Shown: positions 35,261 through 47,109 of the stretch, piece by piece
Layout of the letters: each line of letters starts with the position of its first letter
Numbering within the stretch: the first letter of the stretch is position 1
Origin: Bos javanicus
Lineage: Eukaryota; Chordata; Mammalia; Artiodactyla; Bovidae
Reading direction: 5' to 3'
Assembly: GCF_032452875.1 (NCBI RefSeq)
Contig: NC_083868.1
Coordinates: 99,196,537-99,260,536, forward strand
DNA length: 64,000 nucleotides
Translations under genes and position numbers: made by a program
Notes under the pieces: model-generated
Seen by the model: the letters and a program-made list of their open reading frames with translations, nothing else
Told to the model about the DNA's origin: nothing
The model's database searches: none

Positions 35261-35897
35261 ACGTAGGGGTTCTGCCCAAATGGCTCCAGGTTTGCCTCAA
35301 GAGTCTATCCTGGCTTTCTCCTTCCAAAGGCAGGCAGATGAATGGCCAGTGGGGGACTGGTTGCTTGTGGGATGGATTGAACTTGTGCTTGTATAGACTG
35401 AGGTACTCACAACATGGTTGTGAGATGCTTGGCAGGACATGGAAAGAACTAGGATAAAAAGAGATGAGTGAGAAGCTGAAGAGCACAGGTACGGAGGCGG
35501 GAGCCATGAAGCTATCTCCTCCCCACAAGGAAAGTGGAGAATTCTAATCCTAACCTGGCTTTCTAGATTAAAATGAAGGTATGTTCGTCAAGGTAGGAAG
35601 ACAGAACATATTTTAATTAATCATATATTAACGTAATTTGTAAATATTTAGATGGTATGGGTCATGATTTATATTCTTTCCTCAGGCCCTATAGGTTAGG
35701 GGTGAATCTGCTGATACCAGTGATGGTTAGTCATAAATATTCTGATGATAAGAAATATTTTATATTATAAATTAGTGTGTTGGATTTATTTATATATATT
35801 AAAAAAAAACCTGGTTGGCTTCTTGATTGTAAACCACTTCCTCAGCATCCTATCAATTGAGTCCCCTAGTCCTGTGTCCTTGAGAATGAGATCCAAA

Positions 35898-36285
35898 CCA
35901 TAGTAATAAGACTCCATGCTTCCAATGCAGGGGGTGAAGGTTTGATCCCTGGTCTGGGAACTAAGATCCTACATGCTGCTGCTGCTGCTAAGTCACTTCA
36001 GTTGTGTCTGACTCTGTGCGACCCCATAGATGGCAGCCCACCAGGCTCCCCGTCCCTGGGATTCTCCAGGCAAGAACACTGGAGTGGGTTGCCATTTCCT
36101 TCTCCAATGCATGAAAGTGAAAACTGAAAGTGAAGTTGCTCAGTCATGTCCAACTCTTAGCAACCCCATGGACTGCAGCCTTCCAGGCTCCTCCGTCCAT
36201 GGGATTTTCCAGGCAAGAGTACTGGAGTGGGGTGCCATTGCCTTCTCCGCACATGCTGCTAGGTGCGTCTGAAAAATAACAGAAT
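35898..36285 (+). mobile_element. CHR-2-type SINE, split by BOV-A2
   Basis: The left part, 35898-35970 (gactccatgcttccaatgca, ggtttgatccctggtctggg), and right part, 36261-36285 (aggtgcgtctgaaaaataac), are one element once the BOV-A2 and one TSD are removed. Confidence 0.8.
35981..36250 (-). mobile_element. BOV-A2 SINE nested in CHR-2
   Basis: Reversed (AGC)n tail, two reversed Bov-A units and the central 'gaaagtgaaaactgaaagtg' linker are present. The TSD acatgctgct is exact at 35971-35980 and 36251-36260 and belongs to the host SINE. Confidence 0.94.
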
Positions 36286-36289
36286 TCAA

Positions 36290-37240
36290 AGGTCAAACCA
36301 TAGGCTCCATATAAGACAAGAGAACACACATGCTTTTCCTAATTGCTGGCTGGCATCTCAAAGGACACTGATCTTGTCTATATGTAGAATAAGAAAGAAT
36401 ATCTGAAAACAGGGATAAACTAAAAGAGAGCTAAAGCCAGATGTAAAGAACCTTTCTTTCTAACACATAAAAAAAGAAAAATGCCAGCCATTACTCACCC
36501 TCTCTTTTAAAGTTTTAGAATTAATGGTGAAAAACAAAAGTTCTGATGCATGAATTTGGAAAAAGCTGCTATCAAGTACTAAGTGTCCCTTAAGTAAAAC
36601 TATGGAAAATTGGAATAGAAATTCAATATATTGCACAAATAGAAAATTATGTAGGAGGCATAAAAGGCATGTGTTGGAATCTACCTAAGCTCTAAAATTA
36701 GGAATATCTTACTGAAACCATTTCTTTACTATTTACCAAGACCACTTAAAGTGACTAAAGCTGACAGTGTCTGTGGGAGCTGTGGTGCTGTTAAGGCCAA
36801 GTGGACATGGAATTGCCCCCAGGGCTGAGGCAGAGGATAGAGGACATCAGTGACAATTCCCACCACCAGAGGCAGATCGTCTGCAGCAATCTTCTCTGGG
36901 GACTTGCCGAGCCAAGACTATTTTAAATGGGAATTGTTTATCATAACGGTAGGCAATTTTAAAACTTTTCAACAAGGAAAGGAAGCAGTTCAATGAGAAA
37001 AGAAGGATGACTTGTAACATGTCAGAATAGTACATTGGTCTCTGGCACACACAGCTTGAAAACACAGTCTTTCCGTCTGAGCTAAAAATCACAAGGAATA
37101 TTTTAGACCACAGTTCAGTTTCTTATAGATAAATATTTGAGCACTTGTGTTTACCAATTGATGGAGTTGACATATTTGTCAACTCGAATTTTTAGAAATA
37201 TCTCAAATATATATTATCTGCTCTACCCTGTATCAACTTC
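36290..37240. other. No recognised feature
   Basis: Single-copy-like AT-rich sequence. Confidence 0.4.
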
Positions 37241-37254
37241 ATCTAAGAAAGTAA

Positions 37255-37487
37255 GTTGTTGCTGCTGTTGTTTAGTCCTTAAGTCATGTCTGACTCTTTG
37301 CCATACCCCATGGACTGTAGCCCACAAGTCTCCTCTGTCCATGGGATTCTCCAGGCAAGAATACTGGAGTGGGTTGCCATGACCTCCTCCAGGGGATCTT
37401 CCCAACCCAGGGATTGAACCCCGAGTCTCTTGTGTCTCCTGCATTGGCAGGCAGGTTCTTTATCACTAGCACCTCCTGGGAAGTCCC
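37255..37487 (-). mobile_element. Bov-tA SINE, antisense
   Basis: Reversed Bov-A body from 'gtttagtccttaagtcatgt' and reversed tRNA head ending 'cacctcctgggaagtcc'. It is followed at once by part of another reversed head. Confidence 0.92.
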
Positions 37488-37535
37488 CCTGCATTGCAGG
37501 CAATTTCTTTACCACTGAGCCAAGAGGGAAGCCTA
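37488..37535 (-). mobile_element. Extra Bov-tA tRNA-like head fragment
   Basis: 'cctgcattgcaggcaatttc' and 'accactgagccaagagggaagcc' (in part) repeat the reversed tRNA head just seen, without a Bov-A body. Either a second, truncated insertion or a partial duplication of the head. Confidence 0.8.
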
Positions 37536-37664
37536 ACAAATAGGAAAGGGGAAAAGATACATACAATATATTAACACTAATAATATTTTACACTTGGATA
37601 TAAAGATTCTCTATTAAAAGAATTTTTAGATAAGTCTGTTATTTGCTTGTAACAACTAGTGCAT

Positions 37665-37790
37665 GAGGTTGATATTACTACATTCATTTTACTGAAATAA
37701 AAAAATCTGGGCCCAGAGTTAAATGATTTGTCCAAGATCATACAGAAGAGCTATGTGAAGACTGAACCGAAATTAGTGAAATAATTTCCA
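37665..37790 (-). repeat. MIR SINE, antisense
   Basis: 'cattttactgaaataaaaaa', 'tgggcccagagttaaatgat', 'ttgtccaagatcatacagaa' follow the reverse MIR core order. Confidence 0.75.
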
Positions 37791-37799
37791 GGTCTATAA

Positions 37800-39185
37800 T
37801 CATAAGATGAATGATGACTTGATGAATATTGATATTTCATAATGATGAATATTTAACATATTTTGATGGATTGTTACGGGTTGGACATTATAACAAGTAA
37901 TCTTGCACATCAGTGGGATAGGAATAGTCAACGTCTCAGTTGCACAGACATTCCAGATTAGAGGCTGAGTGACTGAGTCACCCAAACAGCAGAGAGTCAA
38001 TAAGCCGGAACCGGTCTGTTTGCCTGCCTTTGTTTGCCCTCATTACAGCCCTATGTGAGATGCAGGCAGGTGAAATTCACCTGCCTATCTTTGGTTTTCA
38101 AACATTATGAAGGAGCAAGTCATGGCTACCTTTTCCTTTTCCTTCCTGCTAGTGTTCTTTCCTGCTCCTCTTCCTGTATTCCACACAAGTCAACCTCAAA
38201 CCCTTTTAAAATAAAAAAATAGCTTTCTTGGTGCACCTGGGCCAAACATCAACCTTTTCAACATTCCCAGTTAGAATTTTCAACCATCAATCCACTGCTC
38301 TGTTTCCCTCCAATTTGCTTTCTTTATACCCTACCTAAGTGGTTAAGTATAGGATCTTTCTAGAAATGCATTTTCCTATTCCACTCTACACATACTACCT
38401 ACTCCGTGGAGAAGTCAGTATGTGATAGAGTCTGCCGGTCACAGCCCAATGTCTAGTCTTTCTTTATTCCATACAAATAGAGCACTGGTTTCCTACCCAG
38501 CTTTAAAAGCTGTATTTCCAAGCATTCTCAAGGTAGGGATGGTCATCAGGCAAAGTGCAGGTGAACAAAATGTAAGCAGATGCCTGGGGATACCTGAAAG
38601 AATTTTGCTTTCCTGATAAAGACATCACCGTTTCTCCATGTGGCTTTGTTCTCCATCCCCTTGTACTGCTCAGAGAAGGCTGGAGATCGAATATCTGGGA
38701 TTCATGAGGTGACCCTGTGGCTCAAAGTCATCAGCCATAAATGGAGGAGCAGAAAGAGAGAAAGCATCTAGACTCTGATGTCATTAAGAGCCACTGTGAC
38801 AGTCCTAGATGGCTGATCCTGGTCTATTTTCTATGAGAGAAAAACAAACCCTTACTTGAATAATTGACTATGATTCATTTTATGTAGTTGAAAATTATCT
38901 TATCTGACATAGTGTGTTAATGCTGAGATAATAGTGTAGCCACACTGGTACCACAACAGCAAGAACAAATCTAATAGCAACAAAATCAACAGCAATTATG
39001 ACAATGAGTACATACTGTGATTTCAGGGATTTTCTCCAAAAATGAGAAATCAAAGCTGATCCCTATGGGTTTGTAGAAAAAAGAGACATTTATTGACAAG
39101 AGACATAATCAATAAAGAAAACAAAAATAAAGAAAACAGATATTACATGAAGACACGTTTTAAAATATTGCAAAATGTACAACAA
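37800..39185. other. No recognised feature
   Basis: Single-copy-like. No supported gene. Confidence 0.4.
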
Positions 39186-39197
39186 ACATGTCTATTT

Positions 39198-39439
39198 TTG
39201 TTGTTCAGTCAATAAGTCGTGTCCAACTCTTTGCGACCCCATGAACTGCAGCACTCCAGGCTTCCCTGTCCTTCACCATCTCCTGGAGCTTGCTCAAACT
39301 CATGTCCATTGAGTTGGTGATGCCATCCTACCATCTTATCCTCTGTTGTTCCATTTTCCTCCTGTCTTCAATCTTTCCCAGCATCAGGGTCTTTTCCAAT
39401 GAGTCAGCTCTTCGCATCAGGTGGCCAAAGTATTGGAGC
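39198..39439 (-). mobile_element. BovB LINE 3' fragment, antisense
   Basis: From the reversed tail (tttgttgttcagtc) through 'catgtccattgagttggtga' to 'catcaggtggccaaagtatt', the same region as 14.6-14.9 kb but shorter. Flanks share ctatttt (about 39192-39198 and 39440-39446), a weak TSD. Confidence 0.9.
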
Positions 39440-39671
39440 CTATTTTCTCCCTATGTAATTTTCCTTCACATGTTTAACCTTACAGTACTAAAGCAAATAT
39501 CAATAAGCTAAATTCCCTGGGAAGAACTCCACTTAAAAGCAAGACTATGAATTTTGGAAATGCTTCCACTGATGTCCGTAATTTCTTTCCCACTTCTCTA
39601 CTGATTGCTAATAACCTCAGCCCCCTCCAAATTCTCATGACATCAGATGTAGTATCATTTTCTAATGTATT

Positions 39672-39765
39672 TATTTTTAATTGAAGGGTAACTGCTTTAC
39701 AATATTGTGTTGATATCTGCCATATACCAACATGAATCAGCCATAGGTACACATATGTCCCTCCC
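39672..39765 (-). mobile_element. L1 3' end fragment, antisense
   Basis: 'ttttaattgaagggtaactg', 'ctttacaatattgtgttgat' and 'catgaatcagccataggta' are the reverse complement of the L1 3' UTR end at 34.2 kb. Confidence 0.85.
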
Positions 39766-39769
39766 TCTT

Positions 39770-42415
39770 GATGTAATATTTTATGTGTGTCCTCTGGCTC
39801 AGCCCAGGACAATACCCAAAACTCATCTGCTCCATTTTTCAAACCTTCAGGACCCTGCATTTTTCTAGGAAGGACATGGATATCCTAAAGCTCTCTAATA
39901 TATTAATTAGAAAATATTACTCCATCCTCCATTTTTGTAAAATATCCAGGACCACTTAACACATGACTAATCACAGGTGTTTCAGGGCATCCTGATGAGC
40001 CTTCCAGTCCCTATTTTGAGTGACCCTCTGTGGGCAGCTTCCTATTACTATTTGCAGAGCCAGCCCTGTTCCACACAAGTGATGATTCTGACAAAATATC
40101 ACTCATCACTGATCCCCCACCCTTAGGCAAACTACTTCAGGATACCCCAACATTGTCCTTTCCTGAACATTTCCTTCTGAGCTCTACATTGGTCTCTGCT
40201 GGGCACTGTGTGACTATAAAACTATCTTTGCTTTTTTTAGCATCTAATCCCAAACTTAGAAAATCAGCAGTTTCTATAGTTCAATACATCATTTTCCTTC
40301 ACTGACTTTTGCAACGTGTTATTACACTTGTTTGGAGTCCCTTAGGACGTATGGATTAAAATGGTTATGAGGGGAACTTTCGTTTTTATTTAATTGAAAG
40401 TTACTGGTCAGGCAAGTATTCTGTGTAATTGTTCACATGAATTGTTTGGAAAAAAAAAATCCATACCTTATTTTCCCAGACCTAAACAGATCTGTATGGT
40501 TTTCTTTAACTTTGATATGCATTTCTTTTCCAAACAAACCCTGAACTAAATGACCTCACTAGGCTAGTTTAAAGCTCTAACTGGGAAAAGAGGTTTTTTT
40601 TGCTCTTGAGGCTCTTTTGTGACTTCAGCCTTTATTTTTTCAATTGATTAGTGGATGAGGATTTTGAACATTCATTTAAAGTCTCTAAGATGGATGATTT
40701 TAAAAAATCAAATAATTCTAATTCCATATGGTTCTTCTTAATGACTCTACAACTGCAGCTATTTTTTCCATTGTTCCCACTTCTTCCTCCCTTCTGAGAA
40801 TGAAATTCAGCATTTGCTAAAGCAAAGAACCAGATGAACAATTACCCTTAATGCGTATTTTCTCTTTTTCTGTCTCATAGTGTATTGAAGTTATAGATTC
40901 AGACAGAATCTCTTTGCGAATGTGGACAGCAGACTGCACTCTGTCTTTTCATGCTGTCATATTCCTTTGTTGATATCTCTGTTTTAAGATGAGCTTGCCC
41001 CATGCATCACCAATTGTCTTTTGTTTTCACGCTGCGGGGAAGACTGGGCTAATCCATATGTCACTATGAAACTTCAGGCCTCTCTGTTTGACAGGTAGCA
41101 AGGCTGACAGCAATCTATTGAAAATGCATTTCAGACTATCATTTTTCCAGTCTAATTTACTCTTAATAAAATGACTTTGAAGACAAGGGGTCTACTCTGT
41201 GTTGGTTTGCTTCTTTTAGATAATTGCATTTTGAGAAAGATGCATTGACAGTTTTCACAAATACAAAATGATGAAATTCCCTTGGGAATAAAATAAGATA
41301 GCTTCACAATAAATTGCATCTTTTAGCCTAAGTGATCCCAAAGCACTTTGGGAACTGTAGACGTTCAGATGACTCCCTAGGGTAGGGAAGTGGCCAGACA
41401 TTCATCCAAGTTCTAGAGCAAGAAGCAGTGTAAAAAGACAGCACCACCCCCATGCATACACACCTTTGAGAAACAAGGAATACATATGTACTCCAGGTGT
41501 GTGTATGTGCATGTTGCTGGCCAAATTTTACAAAAGAGTATACATGCAAAATAGTATAAAAATATATGCACAAAACTGAGCTAACATCAAATTATTTTTT
41601 AACCTGCTTTCATTTTTAAAATTCATTTCATGCTGTGCATTTACACACAGATCATTTCTTCTTCCTCCAAAGAAGAATCAAAATAGTGGATGTTAACATC
41701 TTTGTTCCTTCCCATCACCCTGGCAAAGTCATTAATCACTTAGTACCCAGATCTCCAAATTTGAAAGAACAAATCTGTACAGAACTTTCCTCACATGAAC
41801 ATTTGACTAAATTTTGCACAATAGACAATTGATCACCCAATACAAAGTACTAATTTATAAAGGCATGGTATTTTTTAAGCCATTGAAATATTACTAAAAA
41901 TAAGAAAGAACCCTCAAAGTTTCTTAAGCTGTGTCATCTGCAACATAACTATTAATTATGTTGATTAAAGATAAAACTATCTATCCCATAGGTAGAAGAT
42001 AATACAAAGATTTATCAGTATATTAATTTCATTAACTGTTTTAATAATCTAAATGGTCACTCATACTATTTTTTCTGTCACCAATGATAATTCAATTTTG
42101 AAACTGAAAAAAATTACACTAAAATTAGAGAAAGTGGTTATTTTTAATCATCTGTTTAACTAGGATGCTGGATGCATATATTTGTCTTCAATTAATCTTA
42201 ATTATTACTTAGATAAGAGGGAGTGATTGTATTTCTATTATTGACATGCGGTTCTGTAACAAGCAGAGCTTTTAACACTAAGAAAAGGACAGTGAAACAA
42301 ACACAAGTGAAAATGACAGGGTCCCTGAAAATATTCACGAACCTCATTTTGTAATGTCCATCGTAGCCTTTACTCCAGAGTCTAAAGAGGGAAAAATAAA
42401 AATAAAGAATGTGAG
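39770..42415. other. About 2.6 kb with no recognised repeat
   Basis: AT-rich, single-copy-like DNA with no recognisable gene, exon or SINE. Confidence 0.4.
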
Positions 42416-42420
42416 AAAGA

Positions 42421-42445
42421 TTCTCTCTGTCTCTCTCTCTCTCTA
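42421..42445. repeat. (CT)n microsatellite
   Basis: CT units with one G interruption. Confidence 0.85.
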
Positions 42446-42703
42446 AAACCCAAAATTAAATACTCCGGGAAGTTGGAGTGTGAATATTAATCTCTGTTGA
42501 ACTGGCACCTGGGGCTGTACTTTCTCATCTCACAGTAGTGGAACTTTTGGGTTTTCTTGAAGGTGTAGCGAGGCCTGAACTATTGGAATACAATGTTTTG
42601 GTGCCATCTGGTGGATACTTTTCAGGTTGGCAGCCTCTGTTAAGAACCTGGTATGTTTCTGAGGAATGACAGAAGGAAGGACCAGAGGAAGCGGGGAATT
42701 AAT

Positions 42704-42812
42704 CTCTCTTGCCTAGAGAATCCCAGGGATGGGGGAGCCTGGTGGGCTGCCGTCTATGGGGTCGCACAGAGTCGGACACAACTGAAGCGACTTAGCAGCA
42801 GCAGCAGCAGTG
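42704..42812 (+). mobile_element. BOV-A2 SINE, 3' half with (CAG)n tail
   Basis: From 'cttgcctagagaatcccagg' to 'gcgacttagcagcagcagca'. Only the second Bov-A unit is present. Confidence 0.92.
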
Positions 42813-42839
42813 ATATACTATGCAGTTCTCCATAGGACA

Positions 42840-43105
42840 TGCTGAGAACTACTGGCAAGGAGGTGGCGAGGAGGCAGCAGTCTAGATGGAAGCAGAGGGG
42901 AGCCAGTGATGATGAACCCAAACCACCAAGAGCTGAAGCGAGGTTAGAGCAGTTGGACAACCCTAATCAGCATTGGGAAGGGTCGCACATTGTGGTCTGA
43001 GTTGAGGTCTCAAGCCTGGAGCACCTGAGCCATCTGAGGTCTCCTCTTGGCAGCTGGGCTGGCTCTGGGATCTGAGGAGGGAGAGGTGGAATCAGAGGGG
43101 CTGTA
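42840..43105 (+). repeat. Unassigned dispersed repeat, copy B
   Basis: Related to 35016-35260 (see there). It is cut at 43115 by a Bov-tA and probably continues past 43330. The order of shared blocks is the same in both copies, with small indels. Not a Bov-A, BovB, L1, MIR or hAT word pattern that I know. Confidence 0.7.
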
Positions 43106-43115
43106 GGGCATATCC

Positions 43116-43319
43116 CCAGTGGTTCAGAGAGTGAAGAATCTGCCTGTAATGTAGGAGACCCAGGTTCGAACCCTGGGTCGGGAAGATCCTCTGGGGGAAG
43201 GTATGGCAACCTATTCCAGTATTCTTGCTTGAAGAATTCCATGGACAGAGGCTGGCAGGTTACAGTTTGTGGGCTCACAAAGAGTCGCACACAACAAAAG
43301 GACTAACACTTTCAATTTC
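43116..43319 (+). mobile_element. Bov-tA SINE with TSD, next to copy B
   Basis: Head ccagtggttcagagagtgaa, B-box-like ggttcgaaccctggg, and a diverged Bov-A body ending 'acaaaaggactaacactttc'. TSD agggcatatcc (43105-43115) against agggcatgtcc (43320-43330). Confidence 0.92.
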
Positions 43320-43619
43320 AGGGCATGTCCAGTGCAGGGCTGGGCAGCAGCCCCTGACTATCAGTCTGTGATGACCTCTTTTTCCCACAGGAAAGGAACT
43401 GAGCCAGTATTTAGAAATAGGGTGCTGGCAGGATAAGTTGTAAGTCAAAGCTAAAACTCCATTACCAAAAATCTTCACAATCCTAAAGGTGCTTTAACTT
43501 AAAATTTCTGTTCTTCTCTGCCACTTTCAACCCAATCCTTAACAAAGCAAAACAAACAAAATTATTCCTAGTCTTCCTTTTTCAATAATGGCAAACTATC
43601 CATTTTCCAAGTCAGAAAC

Positions 43620-44110
43620 ACAGTTTGCTTGATGCCATCCCTGTTTCTCACCACTCATATGCAGACAGTTCAAAAGTCCTGTTGATTTCATGCCTTGAAC
43701 ATCTCTCGAATCCACCCACTTCCCTTCATCTCTGCCACCACCTGGTTTAAGCCGTGCCTCTCTCACCTGGTTGGCTGAACTAATTTCAACTACATCTACT
43801 TCCACCTCCTTCCACTTCTCTCATTTCTGATCCACTCTCTACAGGGCAGTTAGGGCTGTATTTAAAAATAAATAAAGATCAAGCTCTAACAGGCACAGCA
43901 AGACTCTGCATGATTAGGCCCCCGCCTTCCCAATCTCCCTCTTCAGTGTGCTCAGCTCTAGCCACTCAGGTCTTCTTTTCAGCCCATTTTTCTTGCTACT
44001 ACAGGTCTTCTGTATATGCTGCTCATGCTGCTTACGCGTTTCTCTCTTCCTGATTCCTCTAGTTAACTCTCATTTATCTTTCAGAACTCCATTCAAAGTT
44101 ACTAATTCTC
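43620..44110 (+). repeat. Ancient interspersed repeat, class uncertain
   Basis: 'caagactctgcatgattagg', 'cccccgccttcccaatctcc', 'ctctagccactcaggtcttc' and 'ctcatttatctttcagaact' follow a widespread old mammalian repeat (L2-like by word order). Too diverged for a firm name. Confidence 0.45.
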
Positions 44111-44164
44111 TCCTGGCCTTTCAAACCAAAGCCCCCACCTTAAGCTTTAATGGCTCTAATTTCC

Positions 44165-44372
44165 ATTCATTGGTGACTCAGACGATAAAAAATCTGCCTG
44201 CAATTCAGAAGACACAAGTTCTATCCCTGGGTTAGGAAGATCCCCTGGAGAAGGGAATGGCAACCCACTCCAGTATTCTTGCTTGGAGAATCCCATGGAC
44301 AGAAGAGACTGGTGGGCTACAGTCCATGGGGTCGCAAGGAGTTGGATACAACTTAATGACCAAACAACAGCA
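44165..44372 (+). mobile_element. Bov-tA SINE
   Basis: Head ttggtgactcagacgataaa, 'aagttctatccctgggttag', full Bov-A body and tail 'cttaatgaccaaacaacagc'. Confidence 0.93.
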
Positions 44373-44439
44373 AAAGTAAAAGTCACACTTGCAATTTTAA
44401 TCTAGAAACTATTTGAATATCTAGCTCCCTGCCTCCCCC

Positions 44440-44530
44440 TAACAAAGAATATAACTCCCATGAGGGCAGAGACTGCACATATTTTGGTCCACCTTTATAT
44501 ATCCTGGGGCCAACACCGTCCTTGGATGAA
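44440..44530 (+). repeat. L2 3' end, old
   Basis: 'ataactcccatgagggcaga' followed by 'gactgcacatattttggtcc' is the characteristic L2 tail region. Confidence 0.5.
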
Positions 44531-45019
44531 TAACTTAATTTAAAAGAAAAAAAGAAGAGAGGGAGGGAGGAAGGAAACAAGAAGAAAGGAATGGCAGGAA
44601 ATTATTAAAAAGTTATTATATAGGGAAAAGCTTTAAGTTCATCAAAGATTGATGTATAAAATTAATTTTTTTCTTAAGCAGACTATCCTGAAACTTCTTT
44701 CTGATCCAGTGTGTATTGTGAATGCCAGCCCAAACCCCTAACAATGAAGGGTCCTGCTTAATGCAGCAGTGAGGAACCGCCCTGCCCAGGTCAGACAGTA
44801 GCACCAATCCCATTTCCTGCCCTCCCCAGCTAGGAGACCTCAGGCCACCACCTTCACCTCTCTAAGGTTTAACAGCCTTAAGCATTAGAAGGGGATACTC
44901 TCAGCATCTGCTCACAGACTTGAAAAGAGTAAGTGAAGCAGTCCAAATGAAGCACTCAGGAAATCCTCAGTTGACAGCAGCTTTGATCTTCACCCACAAT
45001 CAACCTCCGGACGATTTCT

Positions 45020-45170
45020 TTTGCCTCTGCTTTTCCACTCCTTCTGCTCCCCGCCATCTGGGCCTATCACGGCAAAACCCTCCTCACCTTCCAAGGCCTT
45101 ATTCAAACGCCACCTCCTTCAGGAAGCCTTCCATGCTCCTTTCAGCAAAATCCATGTAGATTTAGTTAAT
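45020..45170 (+). repeat. L2 LINE fragment, old
   Basis: 'caaggccttattcaaacgcc' then 'acctccttcaggaagccttc' is a well-known L2 3' stretch. Confidence 0.6.
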
Positions 45171-45282
45171 GAACCCAATGTTGGCCCACTCAGACTTTGT
45201 AAACTCATGTATGGTACTTAAAAAAGGTATGGGGGAAAGCATCCAATTGCTAAATTTTCATTTAAAGAAAAACACATAAATA

Positions 45283-45368
45283 TATACCTGTGGTGGATTC
45301 ATTTTGATATTTGGCAAAACTAATACAATTATGTAAAGTTTAAAACTAAAATAAAATTAAAAAAAAAT
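45283..45368 (+). mobile_element. L1 extreme 3' end, ruminant type
   Basis: 'tatacctgtggtggattcat', 'ttggcaaaactaatacaat' and 'taaagtttaaaactaaaata', then an A-tract: a very short, 5'-truncated insertion. Confidence 0.85.
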
Positions 45369-45894
45369 GTATCTGCAGTACGAGATTTATCCAAACCACA
45401 TTTATCCAAACCATACTTTATCCAAACCACATGCCTTCTAGCTCATCACAGACCTGTCCAGCTCACACCTCCCATCGATTTATTTGTCAGACCCATCTAA
45501 GTGTTTGGATTCGTTTAACCTTGGTTTAAGCATTTGGAAACAAAATCCAGGAAGGTTTGCTGTGACTTCTTTGAAATGTGTCATAATTCTTCCAGGAATA
45601 GATGAAGCAAAACATACTCCCTGCCTTTCTGGATGATACGGCGAAGACTCAGGACAAGAGGGGGAAAGAATTCTCAAAATTTGGTCTATCTGCTATATCT
45701 CTGTAATAAAGAAAGTTGACTTGCCTTCTTGTACACTTGGGTTTGTTGTATGAAATGCCCACCTGCTCCCAGAGAAATATAACACTACACTCAGCATTTG
45801 GAAGTATACAAAGTAGGTCCTCAGTAAATATTTACTGAACAAGTGCCCAAGTAGATTAGTACAAACATATTTAAGGTTGACATCCATGCCTAAA

Positions 45895-46112
45895 GGGCTT
45901 CACTGGCAGTTCAGCTGGTAAAGAATCTGCCTGCAACAAAGGGGACCCCAGTTATGTCCCTGGATTGGGAAGATCCCCTGGAAAAGGGAATGGCTACCCA
46001 CTCCAGGATTCTTGCCTGGAGAATTCCATGGACAGAGGAGCCTGGCAGGCTACAGTCCATAGGGTCACAAAGAGTAGAGCACAACTGAGTGACTTTCACT
46101 TTATGTGTCATT
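45895..46112 (+). mobile_element. Bov-tA SINE, first of a tandem pair
   Basis: Head gggcttcactggcagttcag to tail gagtgactttcactttatgt. Flanked by tccatgcctaaa at 45883-45894 and 46113-46124, exact. Confidence 0.94.
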
Positions 46113-46124
46113 TCCATGCCTAAA

Positions 46125-46343
46125 GGGCTTACCTGATGGCTCAGTGGTAAAAGAATCCTCCTGCAACGTAGGAGACCCTGCTTCAATCTCTGGGTTGGGA
46201 CGAGCCCTTGGAAAAGAGAACGGCTACCCACGCCAGTATTCTTGCCTGGAGAATCCCATGGACAGAGGAGCCTGGAGGGTTACAGTCCATGGGTTCGCAA
46301 AGAGTCAGACAGGGCTGAGCGACTAAATAATCATCCCCAATCA
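46125..46343 (+). mobile_element. Bov-tA SINE, second of a tandem pair
   Basis: Head gggcttacctgatggctcag to tail gagcgactaaataatcatcc. It shares tccatgcctaaa (46113-46124) with its left neighbour and has tctatgcctaaa at 46344-46355 on the right. So three copies of one target sequence flank two elements. Confidence 0.94.
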
Positions 46344-46355
46344 TCTATGCCTAAA

Positions 46356-47105
46356 CACAGGCAAGAATGTGTTCTAGAAACATTTACTCTATCTAGACTC
46401 ACATGAGCTAACAAGTTTGCCAACTCCCACCCTTTGGAAATACAAAGTATACAAGTGAGAAAGACACATTTGATTGATGGCTAAATAATTAGTTCTCTGG
46501 GCCCTAAAACATTATTTCACAGGGAGTTTTTAGAAAGCTGTCACTTTACCCCAGATGTTCCATCTATACAGATCAAATCCAGACAAAGTAACAGAGGATT
46601 CTGAAGCATTATCTGGATAAATTCAGTAACCCTGCATTTCCTCTGGGTAAGGATGCTCCTGACTTGTCAATAAAAGAAGGGCTTACCTTCTTTGGTTACA
46701 TTTTCCAAGTAATTCAATGTGTGCACATATGACCCAAGAAAGAGAAAAGGATAGCAAGGAAATGAGGAAAATAACGAGAGCTCTATGATTGGATGCTATT
46801 TCAGAGCATCCATTGCCCTCTCAGTTAATTACAGGCTGCTTCTCCAAGAATCCTCTCTAATGCTGGCTTTTGTTACTAGTCTAGCTCAGCCGAGCAGCAC
46901 ATTGCCAGCTCTCCAAACCACCTTCCTTCTTCCTTTTTCGCTTTTTCCACAGGACAAACATACTTCAAGGATTAAATCATATGAGTCCTTAAAGAACAAA
47001 TACTAGACCGGTTACATTTTCGGATCTCACTTGCTGTTTTAAAACCCAGATCTTTTACCTACCACAGTAGTTGTGCTGGCTGACCATCTGGGTTTGGCAT
47101 CTACA
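46356..47105. other. No recognised feature
   Basis: Single-copy-like. Confidence 0.4.
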
Positions 47106-47109
47106 GGGG

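Noticed and set aside
45883..46355. Regularly spaced direct repeats as a CRISPR-like array
   Set aside because: The spacers are Bov-tA SINEs and the repeats are their target-site duplications; the genome is mammalian.
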